The notes beneath the pieces were generated by a model. It saw only the letters and a list, made by a program, of their open reading frames with translations, did no database searches and was not told where the DNA came from. A DNA stretch of 64,000 nt from Dyadobacter sp. CY326 (GTDB lineage Bacteria; Bacteroidota; Bacteroidia; Cytophagales; Spirosomataceae): assembly GCF_021390515.1 (NCBI RefSeq), contig NZ_JAJUXI010000011.1, forward strand, positions 208,296 to 272,295, read 5' to 3'. Every line of letters starts with the position of its first letter. Within the stretch, counting starts at the first letter, position 1. Positions 1 through 10,067 of the stretch are shown in pieces. A program made the translations under genes and the position numbers.

Positions 1-347
1 ACCTGCAATCTATTTCGAGAAAATACCGCGTTACGGTTGCACAGCTAAAAAGATGGAATCACCTGCGCCGCAACAATATTCAAAGAGGACAAAGGCTGGT
101 CATTTTGAAAGAAGTTAAGGAAACGGTTCGTGGCACGAGAGTGGCTTCAAACAATGCTCCTGAGCCTAAAAAAGAAGTCGCCAGAAACGACAGGCATACA
201 AGAAAAAAATATCACACAGTTCAAAAAGGCGATACACTTTGGATCATATCACAGCGCTACGGACTGGAGATAGGACAATTGAAAAAGAAAAACAGAATAA
301 GAGGAAATGCCATCAAACCTGGTCAGAAACTGATTATATCTGTCTAG
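1..347 (+). CDS. LysM-repeat protein, 3' end only
   Basis: The reading frame is open from the left edge to the TAG at 345-347, so this is the C-terminal part of a longer gene. Two LysM peptidoglycan-binding modules are visible: one running in from the edge (SISRKYRVTVAQLKRWN) and one from about 210 to 344 (YHTVQKGDTLWIISQRYGL), joined by a Lys/Arg-rich linker. LysM modules bind N-acetylglucosamine-containing glycan strands, so the protein probably acts at the cell wall. An ATG at 105 exists, but it lies between the two modules and is probably internal. In this phylum tandem C-terminal LysM modules are common in MltD-type lytic transglycosylases, but the catalytic part is outside the window and that identity is only a guess. 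The stop lies 31 bp before ruvA. Confidence 0.85.
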   Translation, partial: LQSISRKYRVTVAQLKRWNHLRRNNIQRGQRLVILKEVKETVRGTRVASNNAPEPKKEVARNDRHTRKKYHTVQKGDTLWIISQRYGLEIGQLKKKNRIRGNAIKPGQKLIISV

Positions 348-378
348 TGAATACGCGTCATTTACACATACTATTTAT

Positions 379-969
379 ATGATTGCCTACGTTAACGGAA
401 CTGTAGTCTACAAAGATCCGGCTTATGCCATTATCGATGTAAACGGATTAGGCTATGAAGTTCGGATTTCTTTACAAACCTACACTTCCCTTCCCGAGCT
501 TGGGGAGAAGTGCAAGCTCGTAACGTTCCTGAATATACGGGAAGACGCCCACATCTTGTATGGGTTTTGGGGAAACGATGAAAAGAAGCTTTTCCTGGAC
601 CTGATAGGCATATCAGGAGTCGGCCCGTCAACAGCATTGGTAATGCTTTCGTCGCTTTCTTCATCAGAAATACGACAAGGAATTATAGACGAAGATCTGC
701 GTTTGATTCAATCAATCAAGGGAATCGGGTCAAAAACTGCTCAACGCGTCATTTTGGAATTGCGTGATAAAATTCGCAAAGAGGAACTTGTCTCAACTGG
801 TCCGAGAACCATTGACAATCCGTCCGGCACTTTGAAAAGTGAAGCATTGGCTGCGCTCGTCACATTGGGCATTCCAAAAGTGACCGCAGAGAAAAGTCTG
901 GATGTGATTATCAAGCGCGAGGGACATGCAATGACCGTTGAAAATCTTATAAAACTGGCACTTCGATAA
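379..969 (+). CDS. ruvA: Holliday junction branch migration subunit RuvA
   Basis: This 196-residue protein has the usual RuvA length. It begins with the OB-fold domain (MIAYVNGTVVYKDPAYAIID), followed by the helix-hairpin-helix pair (GISGVGPSTALVMLSSL and IKGIGSKTAQRVILELRDK, about residues 70-130). It ends with the small C-terminal domain that contacts RuvB (about 150-196, KSEALAALVTLGI). RuvA binds four-way junctions as a tetramer and loads RuvB for branch migration in recombination repair. No ruvB or ruvC lies in this window. The start is the ATG at 379. The order ruvA-sprA-gcvH is also known from Flavobacterium, so this is a conserved neighbourhood rather than a functional operon. Confidence 0.97.
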   Translation: MIAYVNGTVVYKDPAYAIIDVNGLGYEVRISLQTYTSLPELGEKCKLVTFLNIREDAHILYGFWGNDEKKLFLDLIGISGVGPSTALVMLSSLSSSEIRQGIIDEDLRLIQSIKGIGSKTAQRVILELRDKIRKEELVSTGPRTIDNPSGTLKSEALAALVTLGIPKVTAEKSLDVIIKREGHAMTVENLIKLALR

Positions 970-1031
970 TCGAGCTGTAATGATATTTGGTGAAAAAATT
1001 TACGATAGTAAAATCGTTCTGATGGATTTGA

Positions 1032-4000
1032 TTGTGGCTGCAACCTTCTCTAAATAAGCATATTACCTTGTCATCAACGATTTACTCCTTTCTTTTTAAG
1101 GCATTAACGATATCGACCGGCGCTGTACTTTTGGCCAACGTCTCCGTTGAAATGGACGAGCCATATTCAGCACAGGCGCAGGATTGGGCATTCGTTGCCG
1201 ATACTGTGCCGGAAGATACGAGTAAGCGAAAAGTCGACCGTTCGGGCAGCCAGCTCATTATGCGCTGGAAGGATTTTTATTCCAATCGCGTTGCTGACCC
1301 TCGTCCCCGTTCGCCATTTTATCTCCGCGATCCGGCCAATATTTCTACTTCTATTTTGCTAGACAGCACTGGAAAAGTTGCTGTTTCGGAAAGCATTCGC
1401 ACGCCGGCGGGAAGCCTCAATTACAGGGCTCCCGAAAGAATGGACCTCGCGACTTACGACAAGATCCAGGAAGACCGCGCATTCAAAAGTTTGCTGCGTG
1501 AATATGCAGGAAGGCAGGATGGCAAAAGTGCAATGGGTTCGAGAGGACTTCTGCCTAAACTCGACATTCCGCCGGGACTTTCAAAACTGCTGGGCGACGA
1601 TTTTGTCAATTTCAAACCAACCGGATTTGTTTCTCTGGACCTGGGCTTAATGCATCAGTTTCTCGATAATCCGGCCATTCCGATCCGCCAGAGAAGAAAC
1701 ACGCAATTCATTTTCAATGAGCAAATTAACATTAACTTTGACGCGAAATTGGGCGATCAGCTTGGTTTTCAAACCAATTTTGATACAAAAGCAAACTTCA
1801 ATTTTGAGAATGCAATTAAGCTAAACTATAAAAATCCGGAAGAAAGCTTTATCCGGAAAATTGAGGCTGGAAACATTAACTGGGCCATTAACAGCCAGTT
1901 GATTCCCGGTGTTCAAAATCTGTTTGGTCTAAAAACCGACCTCCAATTCGGTCGGTTAAGTGCGACACTCGTGGCTTCACAGCAGAAATCCAGCAAAGAA
2001 AGGATTGTTCTGCGTGGCGGTGCGCAAAGCCGCGATTTTGAGTTGCGTGCGGACACATATGATGAGAATCGTAACTTTTTCCTTTCTCAATATTTCAGGA
2101 ACATTTACGAGAGTTCACTACAAAACACGCCCACAATCACCTCAGGCGTAACGGTTACGCGGATGGAAGTTTACGTGACCAACCGGACAACAACGACCGA
2201 GTCATTGCGAAATGTGGTCGGTTTCGCTGATTTGGGGGAACCTGCGCCTTATAAGTCTGGCAATCCCAGGTTGCAGCCCATTCGTTCGACTTCGCCGGCA
2301 GACAATGCCGCCAACGGACTTTATAAAACCTTGCAGGATAATGCGTCATTCCGGCAAGTTGATAACACAAACAGTGCAATAACAGGTCTGGGACTGGAAA
2401 GAGCGGTTGACTATGAGCTGCTTCGCGGCGCGAAAAGGCTTATCGCAGATCGTGATTATTCGTTTCATCCGCAATTGGGATACATTTCTTTGACCAATGC
2501 ATTGCGGAATGATGAAGTGCTGGCCGTTTCGTACGAATATACATTGAATGGACGCTCATTTAAAGTTGGGGAGCTTACCGAAGATTATCAGGCGCGGAGG
2601 GACAATGAAGTAATCGCATTGAAATTGCTGAAATCATCTACGATTCGCAATAACACCAAGCTTCCCATGTGGAACCTGATGATGAAAAACGTTTATTCAT
2701 TGGGGACAAGCCAAATGGACAAGCAGGGTTTCCAGTTGCGGATCATTTATAAAGATGACCAAACCGGAATTGATAACCCAAACTTGCAGGAAAGCAGCAT
2801 TGCCAACATTCCATTAATCCGGCTCATGGGCCTCGACAGGCTGAACCCGGTGAATGATCTCCAACCCGATGGAAATTTCGATTTTGTCGACGGCATCACG
2901 GTCGAAAGCAAATCCGGACGCATTATCTTTCCCGTTCTTGAACCTTTCGGTTCGAATCTTGCGCGAAAATTTGGTGCGGGAGAAGAGCAATTCCGTAATA
3001 AATATGTCTTTGGAGAGCTGTATTCCACCACAATGGTCGATGCCCAGCAAATTTCGGAGCGCAACAAATTTTTTATTAAAGGATCTTACCAATCAAGTGG
3101 GGGAGCTGAGGTGCAGTTGCCTTTTGGCGTCCTGGAAACTTCCGTAACCGTCACATCCGGCGGCGTTCCGCTTTCGCCCGGTTCCGATTACATTGTTGAA
3201 GCGCAGATTGGACGTGTCCGCATTTTGAACAGCAGCGTAATGAATTCGGGCAGGGAAATTGTCATTGAATACGAACGCCCGGACATGTTTCAAAATCAGA
3301 TCCGTTCGCTTCTTGGAACACGTTTGGATTACATGGTGAACCGCGATATGAGCCTGGGTATGACGTTGATGAAATATCGTGAACGGCCTGCTGGATTCTT
3401 AACCAGGGTTTCTATTGGAAATGAGCCTGTTAGCAACACAATGATCGGGTTCGATATTAATTTTAGAAAAGATGTCCCCTTCCTAACCAAATGGCTTGAC
3501 GCATTGCCGTTGATTCAAACCAAGGAAATGTCGAGCATTCAGTTTAAAGGAGAATTTGCAAAACTGATTCCCGGGGTGTCGAAGGACGTAAATAACCGCT
3601 CATTGGTTGACGATTTTGAAGCAGCCCGCACGATATACGACTTATCCAGACAGCCGCAGAAATGGCGCTTAGCAGGCGTCCCGCCAGCATTCCGACAAGG
3701 AACGGATGGCAAAACGCTCGATTATGCTTACAGAAGAGCGAAAATTTCAGCTTACACAGTTGACAATATTTTCGGCGGATCTCAGGGATTGGGAGGCGGA
3801 TATCAGCCACCAGGCAATTTTGAAGACGAAGACCTCAAATATTATTACGAACGACTTTATCTGCCCAACCAAATTTTCCCGAAACGCGCCATCGCTGGGC
3901 TTGTTTCTTATCCGCAGAACGTGCTTGACATTGCTTACTATCCAAGCGAAAGGGGCATGTACAATTACAATGTAGATCTGTTGCCAGATGGTCGCTTGAA

Positions 4001-7000
4001 AAATCCAAGACAGAACTTTGGTGCAATTAGCAGAGCGATTACTTCGGATAATGACTTCGATAATGCGAACATTGAAAGCATTGAATTTTGGATGCTGGAC
4101 CCGTTTATTAATAATCCGCTTGGAGTGGTGCGGGACGGGAGCGGCAATGAACGACCCAATACAACCGGCGGGAAACTGGTTTTCAATCTTGGCGATATTT
4201 CAGAAGATGTCATTCCTGACGAGCGTTACAATTTTGAAAACGGACTTCCGATCGTGCCAAAGCAAGTCGGTGTCAATGTGGATTCGACGGCTTGGGGTTA
4301 TGTCACCAAATCGCAATATCTGATCAATGCATTCAGCAATGAATCCGGTGCACGCCAGCGCCAGGATGTAGGGTTGGATGGTTTGAACAACGATGAAGAG
4401 CGCACATTTTTCAAAAGGTTTATTGACAGACTTCCTGCAAACCTGACGCCCGAGGCAAGAGAGCAGATTTTGCGTGATCCTTCGGGTGATGACTTCCAGT
4501 TTTTCCTTGGCGCCAGCCTGGACAGCGCAGACTTGAAAGTGCTTGAACGTTATAAGAATTACATTGGCATGGAGAACAACTCTCCTGAAAGTCTTGGCAG
4601 AAGCGCGGATGTTACGCCTGCTTCAACCAATGTGCCGGACGGCGAAGACATGAACGTCGACAACACGATCAATGACAACGAATCTTATTATGAATACGAA
4701 ATTGATCTGAAACCCAATCAGCTGGCAGTTGGTAATGGTTACATTGTTGACAAAACAGTGAACACAGCCGATCAGCAGACCTGGTATCTTTTCCGGGTTC
4801 CTATCAAGGAGTTTTCGGGAGTCATTGGAAACATGAACGGGTTCAAATCAATTCGGTTCATGCGCATGTATCTGACGGACTTTCAACAGCCTGTTGTGCT
4901 TCGTTTTGCGCAGTTGCAAATGGTTGGTCAGCAATATAGAAAATATACGTCCAACCTGGATGCGCCTGGTTTACAAGAAGTTCCCGAGCCTTATGATGCC
5001 AAATTTACGGTTGGAACTGTAAGCATAGAGGAAAACAGCCAGCCGCAAAGCGGCACCAGCTCCGACAAATATGTTTACTCAATTCCACCGGGTTGGGTGC
5101 GAGATCAGGATAATACGCAGCGCCCGCCTTTGTTGCTGAATGAGCAATCGATGAGCTTGTGCGTGACAGATTTGCGCGATGGTGATTCAAGGGCAGTGTT
5201 CAAGAATGTGAACCTTGATCTGCTGTTCCGTAAAAGGCTGCGGATGTATGTGCACATGCAAAATGAGCTGAGTGAAGACCGCATGGTTGGTGCATTCATG
5301 CGCATCGGAACGGACCTTACCCAGAATTATTACGAAATAGACCTTTCCAATTTGAAGGCAACATTGCCTAACCAAACGAATGAGCGAGAGGTTTGGCCAG
5401 AAGAAAACGAATTGAACATTGCGCTTTCGGACCTTATTGAGGCCAAAGCGCAGCGCAACCGGCAGCTTGACCGAAACCTGAGTGTGCCTTACACCATCAC
5501 AACGGCGGATGGAAGATATAAATTGACAGTTGTCGGTAATCCGGATTTGAGCTCGGTTCGAGTTATGATGATCGGAATGCGAAATCCGAAATCGCAGGAT
5601 GAGCGCGCGAAAAGCTTCTGTATTTGGGTGGATGAAATGCACGTGGAAGGTTTTGATGAAACGGGCGGCGTTGCGGCTATTGCTCAATTGAATGCGAAAC
5701 TTGCCGATTTTGCAACAGTAACCGCTTCTGGAAGGCTTGAAACATTTGGTTTTGGAAGCGTGCAACAGCGCATTGGCGAGCGTTCGCGGAATTTTACTAC
5801 GGAATATGGCGTGTCTTCTAACATTGCACTCGATAAGCTTTTGCCCGAAAGTTGGGGATTCAGCATTCCGTTGTTTTTGAGTTACGACCGGCACAATGTG
5901 AAGCCGCACTTTAATCCGTTGGACCCGGACACGCCGCTTAACACATCGCTTGGAAACCTGGAATCGGACGAGGAGCGGGACGGTTACCGGCGTATGGTGG
6001 AAGAAAATGCAGTGAAGCGGGGGATTAACTTTTCCAATGTCAGGAAGATAAAGACGAAGCCTGGCGCGAGAAATCATTTTTATGATTTTGAGAATTTCTC
6101 GTTCACTTATGCATTCAGTGATGATAAACGGAGGAACATTCTGACACAGGAATATGCGCAACGCAATTATCGGGGAGGCATTTCCTACGTTTACAGCAGC
6201 CAGCCGAAACCAATGGAGCCATTCAAGAACTGGAAGGCAACCACTCGTTGGGCCGATCTGATCAAAGATGTGAACCTTACATTGCTGCCCAATATGGTTT
6301 CCGTGCGCACGGATGTTGACAGGAGATTCCTGAAAACCCAGTTGCGTAATGCAGACCTGACGACCGACGGCATTCAGCCATTGTATGAGAAATATTTCTG
6401 GTTCAACCGTTATTATGACCTCAGCTGGAACCTGACGCGAAACATGACATTGAGTTATAATTCAACGGCCAACTCGATCATTGACGAGCCGATGGGTGAC
6501 ATCAACTCCGCCGCGAAGAAAGATTCACTTTGGAGCAACTTCAAAAAACTGGGCAGGATCAAAAACTTTGACCAGAAAATTGATCTGACTTACCGTTTGC
6601 CTCTGGATAAAATTCCGCTTGTAGACTGGATGACAGCAGATTACAAACATTCCATCGCTTATCAATATCAGGCAAATGCATTTGGCTTGAAAGACACCAC
6701 CGGCTTGCCTTTCGGAGACATTATCCGGAATAGCAGAGAGCGCGGCATCACTGGGAAAGTGGACTTTGTTTTGCTTTATAACAAACTGCGCTATCTCAAA
6801 TTTGCCAACACGCCTTCGGTAGGCCGCAAGAATTTTGCAAGAAGTCCGGGTGATATTGAGGAAATCGACATGCGCACAACGGACATTCTCAAGAGTGTTA
6901 CGCGTGCTTTAATGACCGTGCGCGGAATCAATGTGAGTTATTCTGTCCAAGAAACGACGGCGCTTCCAGGTTACTTGCGCGCACCAAAATACTTTGGCAT

Positions 7001-8240
7001 TGACAACACCAACGCGCCCGGCTTGCCTTTCGTGCTAGGTCAGCAGGACCGGAATTTCCAGGTTAAGGCAGCGGAAAAAGGCTGGATTACGCGCAGCGAG
7101 CAGCAGAACATGCCTTTCCAGCAAACCATTGCGAAGAACTTTTCTGCTAATACAACATTGGAACCGTTCAAAGATTTCAGGTTGATTATTGAAGCGCGGC
7201 TCACGCGGCAGGATGCTTATCAGGAATTTTACAGGCCGGATTCATCGGGAGATTTTGTTTCGCAAAGTCCATTGCGGAATGGCCAGTTCAGCATGTCATT
7301 CCTGTCTTTCCGGACGGCTTTTGCCAAAATGAAACGCGATAATTCATCTCCGGTTTTTGATAAATTCAGAGCTTATCGTGCCATTTTAAGAGACCGGTTG
7401 AATGCAGAAAACCAAAGTGGCGGCGAATATAATGAGACCTCGCAAGACGTTTTGATCTCGTCATTCTTCGCTGCTTACACGGGCAAAGATCCGGCGACCG
7501 TCCGCACCAACCCATTCTTGAAATTCCCGATGCCAAACTGGGATTTGAGTTACAATGGACTCTCACAACTGGCTGGTTTCAAGCGGTTTTTCAGTTCATT
7601 CACATTGAGGCATAAATACATGTCGCAATACAGCGTTGGAAATTTTACGTCTTCATTGGATTACGAAGCGCTTTACGTCAATCTGGCGGTGACCGGTTAT
7701 CCATTATCAACGCGGCGGAACGAATTGGGACAATATATCCCGGTGTTTTCAATGAGCACGATTACATTATCAGAGAAGTTTCAGCCGCTTGTCGGGGTTG
7801 AATTCAGGACGCAAAGCAGGGTTACAGCGCGGATTGAGTATAACAGGGACCGGACGATTGCGCTTAACTTGTCCAACTCGCAAATGGCAGAGCTTTTCAA
7901 CCAGGACGTGACGGTCAACATTGGTTTTACCAAAAACAATGTGGCCATTCCGTTTAAGATCAATGGTGTTAAAAAGAAGCTCAAAAATGATATGACAATG
8001 CAGCTTGGCCTTACTTTCCGGGATACGAGATCGATTCAGAGGAAGTTTGACGGCGAGAATATTCCGATCGCGGGAAATATCAACTTCCAGCTTCGCCCGA
8101 CGGTTAATTACATGGTTAACAATCGTTTGAGCGTGCAGTTTTATTTCGACAGAACATTTAATGATCCGCTCGTTTCCAATTCGTTTTATCGGGCGAGCAC
8201 ATCCGGCGGTGTGCAGCTGAAATTCAATTTGGCGGAATAG
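1032..8240 (+). CDS. sprA: T9SS outer-membrane translocon protein SprA (Sov)
   Basis: This very large protein (about 2400 residues) matches the SprA/Sov family, the giant 36-strand beta-barrel that forms the outer-membrane pore of the type IX secretion system and is needed for gliding and secretion of proteins with C-terminal sorting domains. The N-terminus carries a hydrophobic export segment (about residues 15-40, SFLFKALTISTGAVLLANV). The body is rich in aromatic, amphipathic barrel strands and ends in a typical outer-membrane terminus (GVQLKFNLAE). The frame opens directly after a TGA at 1029-1031 and there is no ATG before residue 41, so translation probably starts at TTG 1032 or at a nearby TTG (1068). 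It lies between ruvA and gcvH. Several likely clients are encoded in this window (40945-45105 and 63420-63776). Confidence 0.96.
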   Translation: MWLQPSLNKHITLSSTIYSFLFKALTISTGAVLLANVSVEMDEPYSAQAQDWAFVADTVPEDTSKRKVDRSGSQLIMRWKDFYSNRVADPRPRSPFYLRDPANISTSILLDSTGKVAVSESIRTPAGSLNYRAPERMDLATYDKIQEDRAFKSLLREYAGRQDGKSAMGSRGLLPKLDIPPGLSKLLGDDFVNFKPTGFVSLDLGLMHQFLDNPAIPIRQRRNTQFIFNEQININFDAKLGDQLGFQTNFDTKANFNFENAIKLNYKNPEESFIRKIEAGNINWAINSQLIPGVQNLFGLKTDLQFGRLSATLVASQQKSSKERIVLRGGAQSRDFELRADTYDENRNFFLSQYFRNIYESSLQNTPTITSGVTVTRMEVYVTNRTTTTESLRNVVGFADLGEPAPYKSGNPRLQPIRSTSPADNAANGLYKTLQDNASFRQVDNTNSAITGLGLERAVDYELLRGAKRLIADRDYSFHPQLGYISLTNALRNDEVLAVSYEYTLNGRSFKVGELTEDYQARRDNEVIALKLLKSSTIRNNTKLPMWNLMMKNVYSLGTSQMDKQGFQLRIIYKDDQTGIDNPNLQESSIANIPLIRLMGLDRLNPVNDLQPDGNFDFVDGITVESKSGRIIFPVLEPFGSNLARKFGAGEEQFRNKYVFGELYSTTMVDAQQISERNKFFIKGSYQSSGGAEVQLPFGVLETSVTVTSGGVPLSPGSDYIVEAQIGRVRILNSSVMNSGREIVIEYERPDMFQNQIRSLLGTRLDYMVNRDMSLGMTLMKYRERPAGFLTRVSIGNEPVSNTMIGFDINFRKDVPFLTKWLDALPLIQTKEMSSIQFKGEFAKLIPGVSKDVNNRSLVDDFEAARTIYDLSRQPQKWRLAGVPPAFRQGTDGKTLDYAYRRAKISAYTVDNIFGGSQGLGGGYQPPGNFEDEDLKYYYERLYLPNQIFPKRAIAGLVSYPQNVLDIAYYPSERGMYNYNVDLLPDGRLKNPRQNFGAISRAITSDNDFDNANIESIEFWMLDPFINNPLGVVRDGSGNERPNTTGGKLVFNLGDISEDVIPDERYNFENGLPIVPKQVGVNVDSTAWGYVTKSQYLINAFSNESGARQRQDVGLDGLNNDEERTFFKRFIDRLPANLTPEAREQILRDPSGDDFQFFLGASLDSADLKVLERYKNYIGMENNSPESLGRSADVTPASTNVPDGEDMNVDNTINDNESYYEYEIDLKPNQLAVGNGYIVDKTVNTADQQTWYLFRVPIKEFSGVIGNMNGFKSIRFMRMYLTDFQQPVVLRFAQLQMVGQQYRKYTSNLDAPGLQEVPEPYDAKFTVGTVSIEENSQPQSGTSSDKYVYSIPPGWVRDQDNTQRPPLLLNEQSMSLCVTDLRDGDSRAVFKNVNLDLLFRKRLRMYVHMQNELSEDRMVGAFMRIGTDLTQNYYEIDLSNLKATLPNQTNEREVWPEENELNIALSDLIEAKAQRNRQLDRNLSVPYTITTADGRYKLTVVGNPDLSSVRVMMIGMRNPKSQDERAKSFCIWVDEMHVEGFDETGGVAAIAQLNAKLADFATVTASGRLETFGFGSVQQRIGERSRNFTTEYGVSSNIALDKLLPESWGFSIPLFLSYDRHNVKPHFNPLDPDTPLNTSLGNLESDEERDGYRRMVEENAVKRGINFSNVRKIKTKPGARNHFYDFENFSFTYAFSDDKRRNILTQEYAQRNYRGGISYVYSSQPKPMEPFKNWKATTRWADLIKDVNLTLLPNMVSVRTDVDRRFLKTQLRNADLTTDGIQPLYEKYFWFNRYYDLSWNLTRNMTLSYNSTANSIIDEPMGDINSAAKKDSLWSNFKKLGRIKNFDQKIDLTYRLPLDKIPLVDWMTADYKHSIAYQYQANAFGLKDTTGLPFGDIIRNSRERGITGKVDFVLLYNKLRYLKFANTPSVGRKNFARSPGDIEEIDMRTTDILKSVTRALMTVRGINVSYSVQETTALPGYLRAPKYFGIDNTNAPGLPFVLGQQDRNFQVKAAEKGWITRSEQQNMPFQQTIAKNFSANTTLEPFKDFRLIIEARLTRQDAYQEFYRPDSSGDFVSQSPLRNGQFSMSFLSFRTAFAKMKRDNSSPVFDKFRAYRAILRDRLNAENQSGGEYNETSQDVLISSFFAAYTGKDPATVRTNPFLKFPMPNWDLSYNGLSQLAGFKRFFSSFTLRHKYMSQYSVGNFTSSLDYEALYVNLAVTGYPLSTRRNELGQYIPVFSMSTITLSEKFQPLVGVEFRTQSRVTARIEYNRDRTIALNLSNSQMAELFNQDVTVNIGFTKNNVAIPFKINGVKKKLKNDMTMQLGLTFRDTRSIQRKFDGENIPIAGNINFQLRPTVNYMVNNRLSVQFYFDRTFNDPLVSNSFYRASTSGGVQLKFNLAE

Positions 8241-8315
8241 TATTTTGATTTGGAAAATACAACCTACATCCTGTAATTTGCGATTCAAAGATGTTACAAC
8301 TTACCTGATTAAACC

Positions 8316-8696
8316 ATGAATTTCCCGTCAGAACTTAAGTATACAGAGGATCACGAATGGATTCGGATCGATGGTGACATAGCGACCATCGGCATTACGG
8401 ACCATGCGCAGAATGAATTGGGTGACATTGTTTACGTCGATATCAATACAGTTGGTGATGAACTCGTAAAAGGCGAGGTTTTCGGTTCCGTGGAGGCTGT
8501 TAAAACTGTTTCTGACTTGCTTATCCCTGTTGGAGGAACTGTGCTGGAAGTGAATGAAGAACTGGACGGAGAACCTGAATTGGTAAATACAGACCCTTAT
8601 GGACGCGGCTGGATGGTGAAAATCAGCTTGACTAGCCCCGGCGATGAAAACGGTTTAATGTCCGCCGAAGATTACGAAAAGTTTATAGGTGCATGA
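8316..8696 (+). CDS. gcvH: Glycine cleavage system H protein
   Basis: This 126-residue protein is the lipoyl carrier of the glycine cleavage complex. It shuttles the aminomethyl intermediate between the P, T and L proteins during glycine breakdown to CO2, ammonia and methylene-tetrahydrofolate. The lipoylation lysine sits in the family motif GSVEAVKTVSDLLIPV (about residue 65). The start of the protein (KYTEDHEWI) and the C-terminal segment (EDYEKFIGA) are also typical. No gcvP or gcvT is present here, so the gene is separated from its partners. A strong intrinsic terminator follows directly. Confidence 0.97.
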   Translation: MNFPSELKYTEDHEWIRIDGDIATIGITDHAQNELGDIVYVDINTVGDELVKGEVFGSVEAVKTVSDLLIPVGGTVLEVNEELDGEPELVNTDPYGRGWMVKISLTSPGDENGLMSAEDYEKFIGA

Positions 8697-8705
8697 TTTT
8701 TGTTT

Positions 8706-8731
8706 AAAGCTCCGTTTGGAGCTTTTTTTTT
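8706..8731 (+). terminator. Rho-independent terminator after gcvH
   Basis: A perfect 8-bp stem (AAAGCTCC / GGAGCTTT) with a GTTT loop runs into a tract of nine T residues. It ends the gcvH transcript and separates it from the dihydroorotase-like gene. Confidence 0.9.
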
Positions 8732-8783
8732 GAAACCGGTTGAATGAAACGAAACCCGGTCAGTTTGTTTGTAAGACGCATAT

Positions 8784-10067
8784 ATGAAATTATTAATACG
8801 CTCAGCCCGGATCATTGACAGAAAATCGCCGTTCAACGGTCAGGTTAAGGATGTTCTGATTGAGGGCGCGACCATCAAAACAATTGGTGACAACCTGGAC
8901 GCCGGCGGGGCGGAGGTTCTTGAAGGAAACGATTTGTGTATTTCTGCCGGATGGGTGGATATGCGCGTGGCGTCCCGCGACCCGGGATTTGAGCATAAAG
9001 AAGATTTGACATCCGTTCGTGCCGCGGCGGCACATGGCGGTTTTACAGAAATTGTGTTGCTACCCAACACAGAACCTGTGGTGCATAGCAAAGACACATT
9101 GAATTATATCCGGCAGTCGGGCAGTGGCGGGCTGGTGAAGCTGCACGTTGCAGCGGCCGTGACGCGAAAGGCCGAGGGTGAGGATTTTACAGAAATGATT
9201 GACCTGCACGAAGCCGGAGCCATTGCATTTACAGACGGCGAACATCCGGTGCAGAATGCGGATCTTTTGCTAAAAACAATATTGTATTTGCAGCCGCTGA
9301 ATGCGCTGCTGATGAACAGGCCGGAAGACAAGCAACTGACCCTTTACGGACAAATGCACGAAGGGCTGACGAGCACGCTTATCGGCATGAAAGGAATTCC
9401 CGCGCTGGCGGAAGAAATGATGCTGACCCGCGATCTTAAATTGCTCGCATATGCATTGGAAAAAAGCAAGTACAAGTCGGACGCGCCTGCGCTGCACATT
9501 TCCTTGATTTCTTCACAAAAAGCCGTGGAGCTCATTCGGGAAGCGAAGCAAAATGGATTGCCTGTTTCCTGTGACATTGCAGCGCATCAACTGGCGTTCA
9601 CGGATGAAGATCTCATCGATTTTGATACAAATCTGAAAGTGAATCCGCCATTCCGATCCACCGCTGATGCGCAGGCAATTCGTGAAGCGCTCGCTGACGG
9701 GACCATTGACGCCATTGTTTCAGACCATAACCCGCACGATGAGGAAAGCAAGAACCTCGAATTTGATCATGCAGATTTTGGCATAACCGGATTGGAAACG
9801 GCTTTTTCGCTGGCGTTGACGCACAGCAGATTGTCTTTGGAAAACATCATTGAAAAGTTTACCACGTCGCCCCGCCGCATTCTCCGGTTGCAGGAAGCGA
9901 GCATTGCCGAGGGTAGTTTGGCGAACCTGACATTGTTTGAGCAAGACACAACCTGGACATTTAATAAAAGCTTTTCAAAATCAAAAAACACGCCATTTTT
10001 GGGACAAACGTTGCGCGGAAAAGTGAGAGGAGTGGTTAACAACGGAAAACACGAATGGTATTTATGA
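8784..10067 (+). CDS. Dihydroorotase-like protein lacking zinc ligands
   Basis: The 427-residue protein aligns along its length with class I dihydroorotase (PyrC), the zinc amidohydrolase of pyrimidine synthesis. Recognisable landmarks are GWVDMRVASRDPGFEHKEDL (residues 57-76), the strand with FTDGEHPVQNADLL, KVNPPFRS, and the loop VSDHNPHDEESKNLEFDHAD. However, the HxH zinc motif after strand 1 (normally D-x-HVH-x-R-x-PG) reads DMRVASRDPG, and the His of the usual HCED motif is also missing (MNRPED). The Asp of the SDH motif is kept. From this I infer loss or strong change of the metal site. Related non-catalytic dihydroorotase homologues are known that support aspartate transcarbamoylase structurally. 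The next gene overlaps its stop codon by 4 bp. Confidence 0.8.
   Translation: MKLLIRSARIIDRKSPFNGQVKDVLIEGATIKTIGDNLDAGGAEVLEGNDLCISAGWVDMRVASRDPGFEHKEDLTSVRAAAAHGGFTEIVLLPNTEPVVHSKDTLNYIRQSGSGGLVKLHVAAAVTRKAEGEDFTEMIDLHEAGAIAFTDGEHPVQNADLLLKTILYLQPLNALLMNRPEDKQLTLYGQMHEGLTSTLIGMKGIPALAEEMMLTRDLKLLAYALEKSKYKSDAPALHISLISSQKAVELIREAKQNGLPVSCDIAAHQLAFTDEDLIDFDTNLKVNPPFRSTADAQAIREALADGTIDAIVSDHNPHDEESKNLEFDHADFGITGLETAFSLALTHSRLSLENIIEKFTTSPRRILRLQEASIAEGSLANLTLFEQDTTWTFNKSFSKSKNTPFLGQTLRGKVRGVVNNGKHEWYL

Noticed and set aside
5187..6161. 324-codon open frame on the minus strand inside sprA
   Set aside because: It lies entirely within the well-supported sprA frame and its translation is Arg/His/Cys-rich without domain features, so it is an antisense shadow.
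10055..10063. ATG at 10055 as the start of the first DUF4199 gene
   Set aside because: The ATG at 10064 forms a classic 4-bp stop/start overlap with the preceding gene and gives a normal membrane-protein N-terminus.
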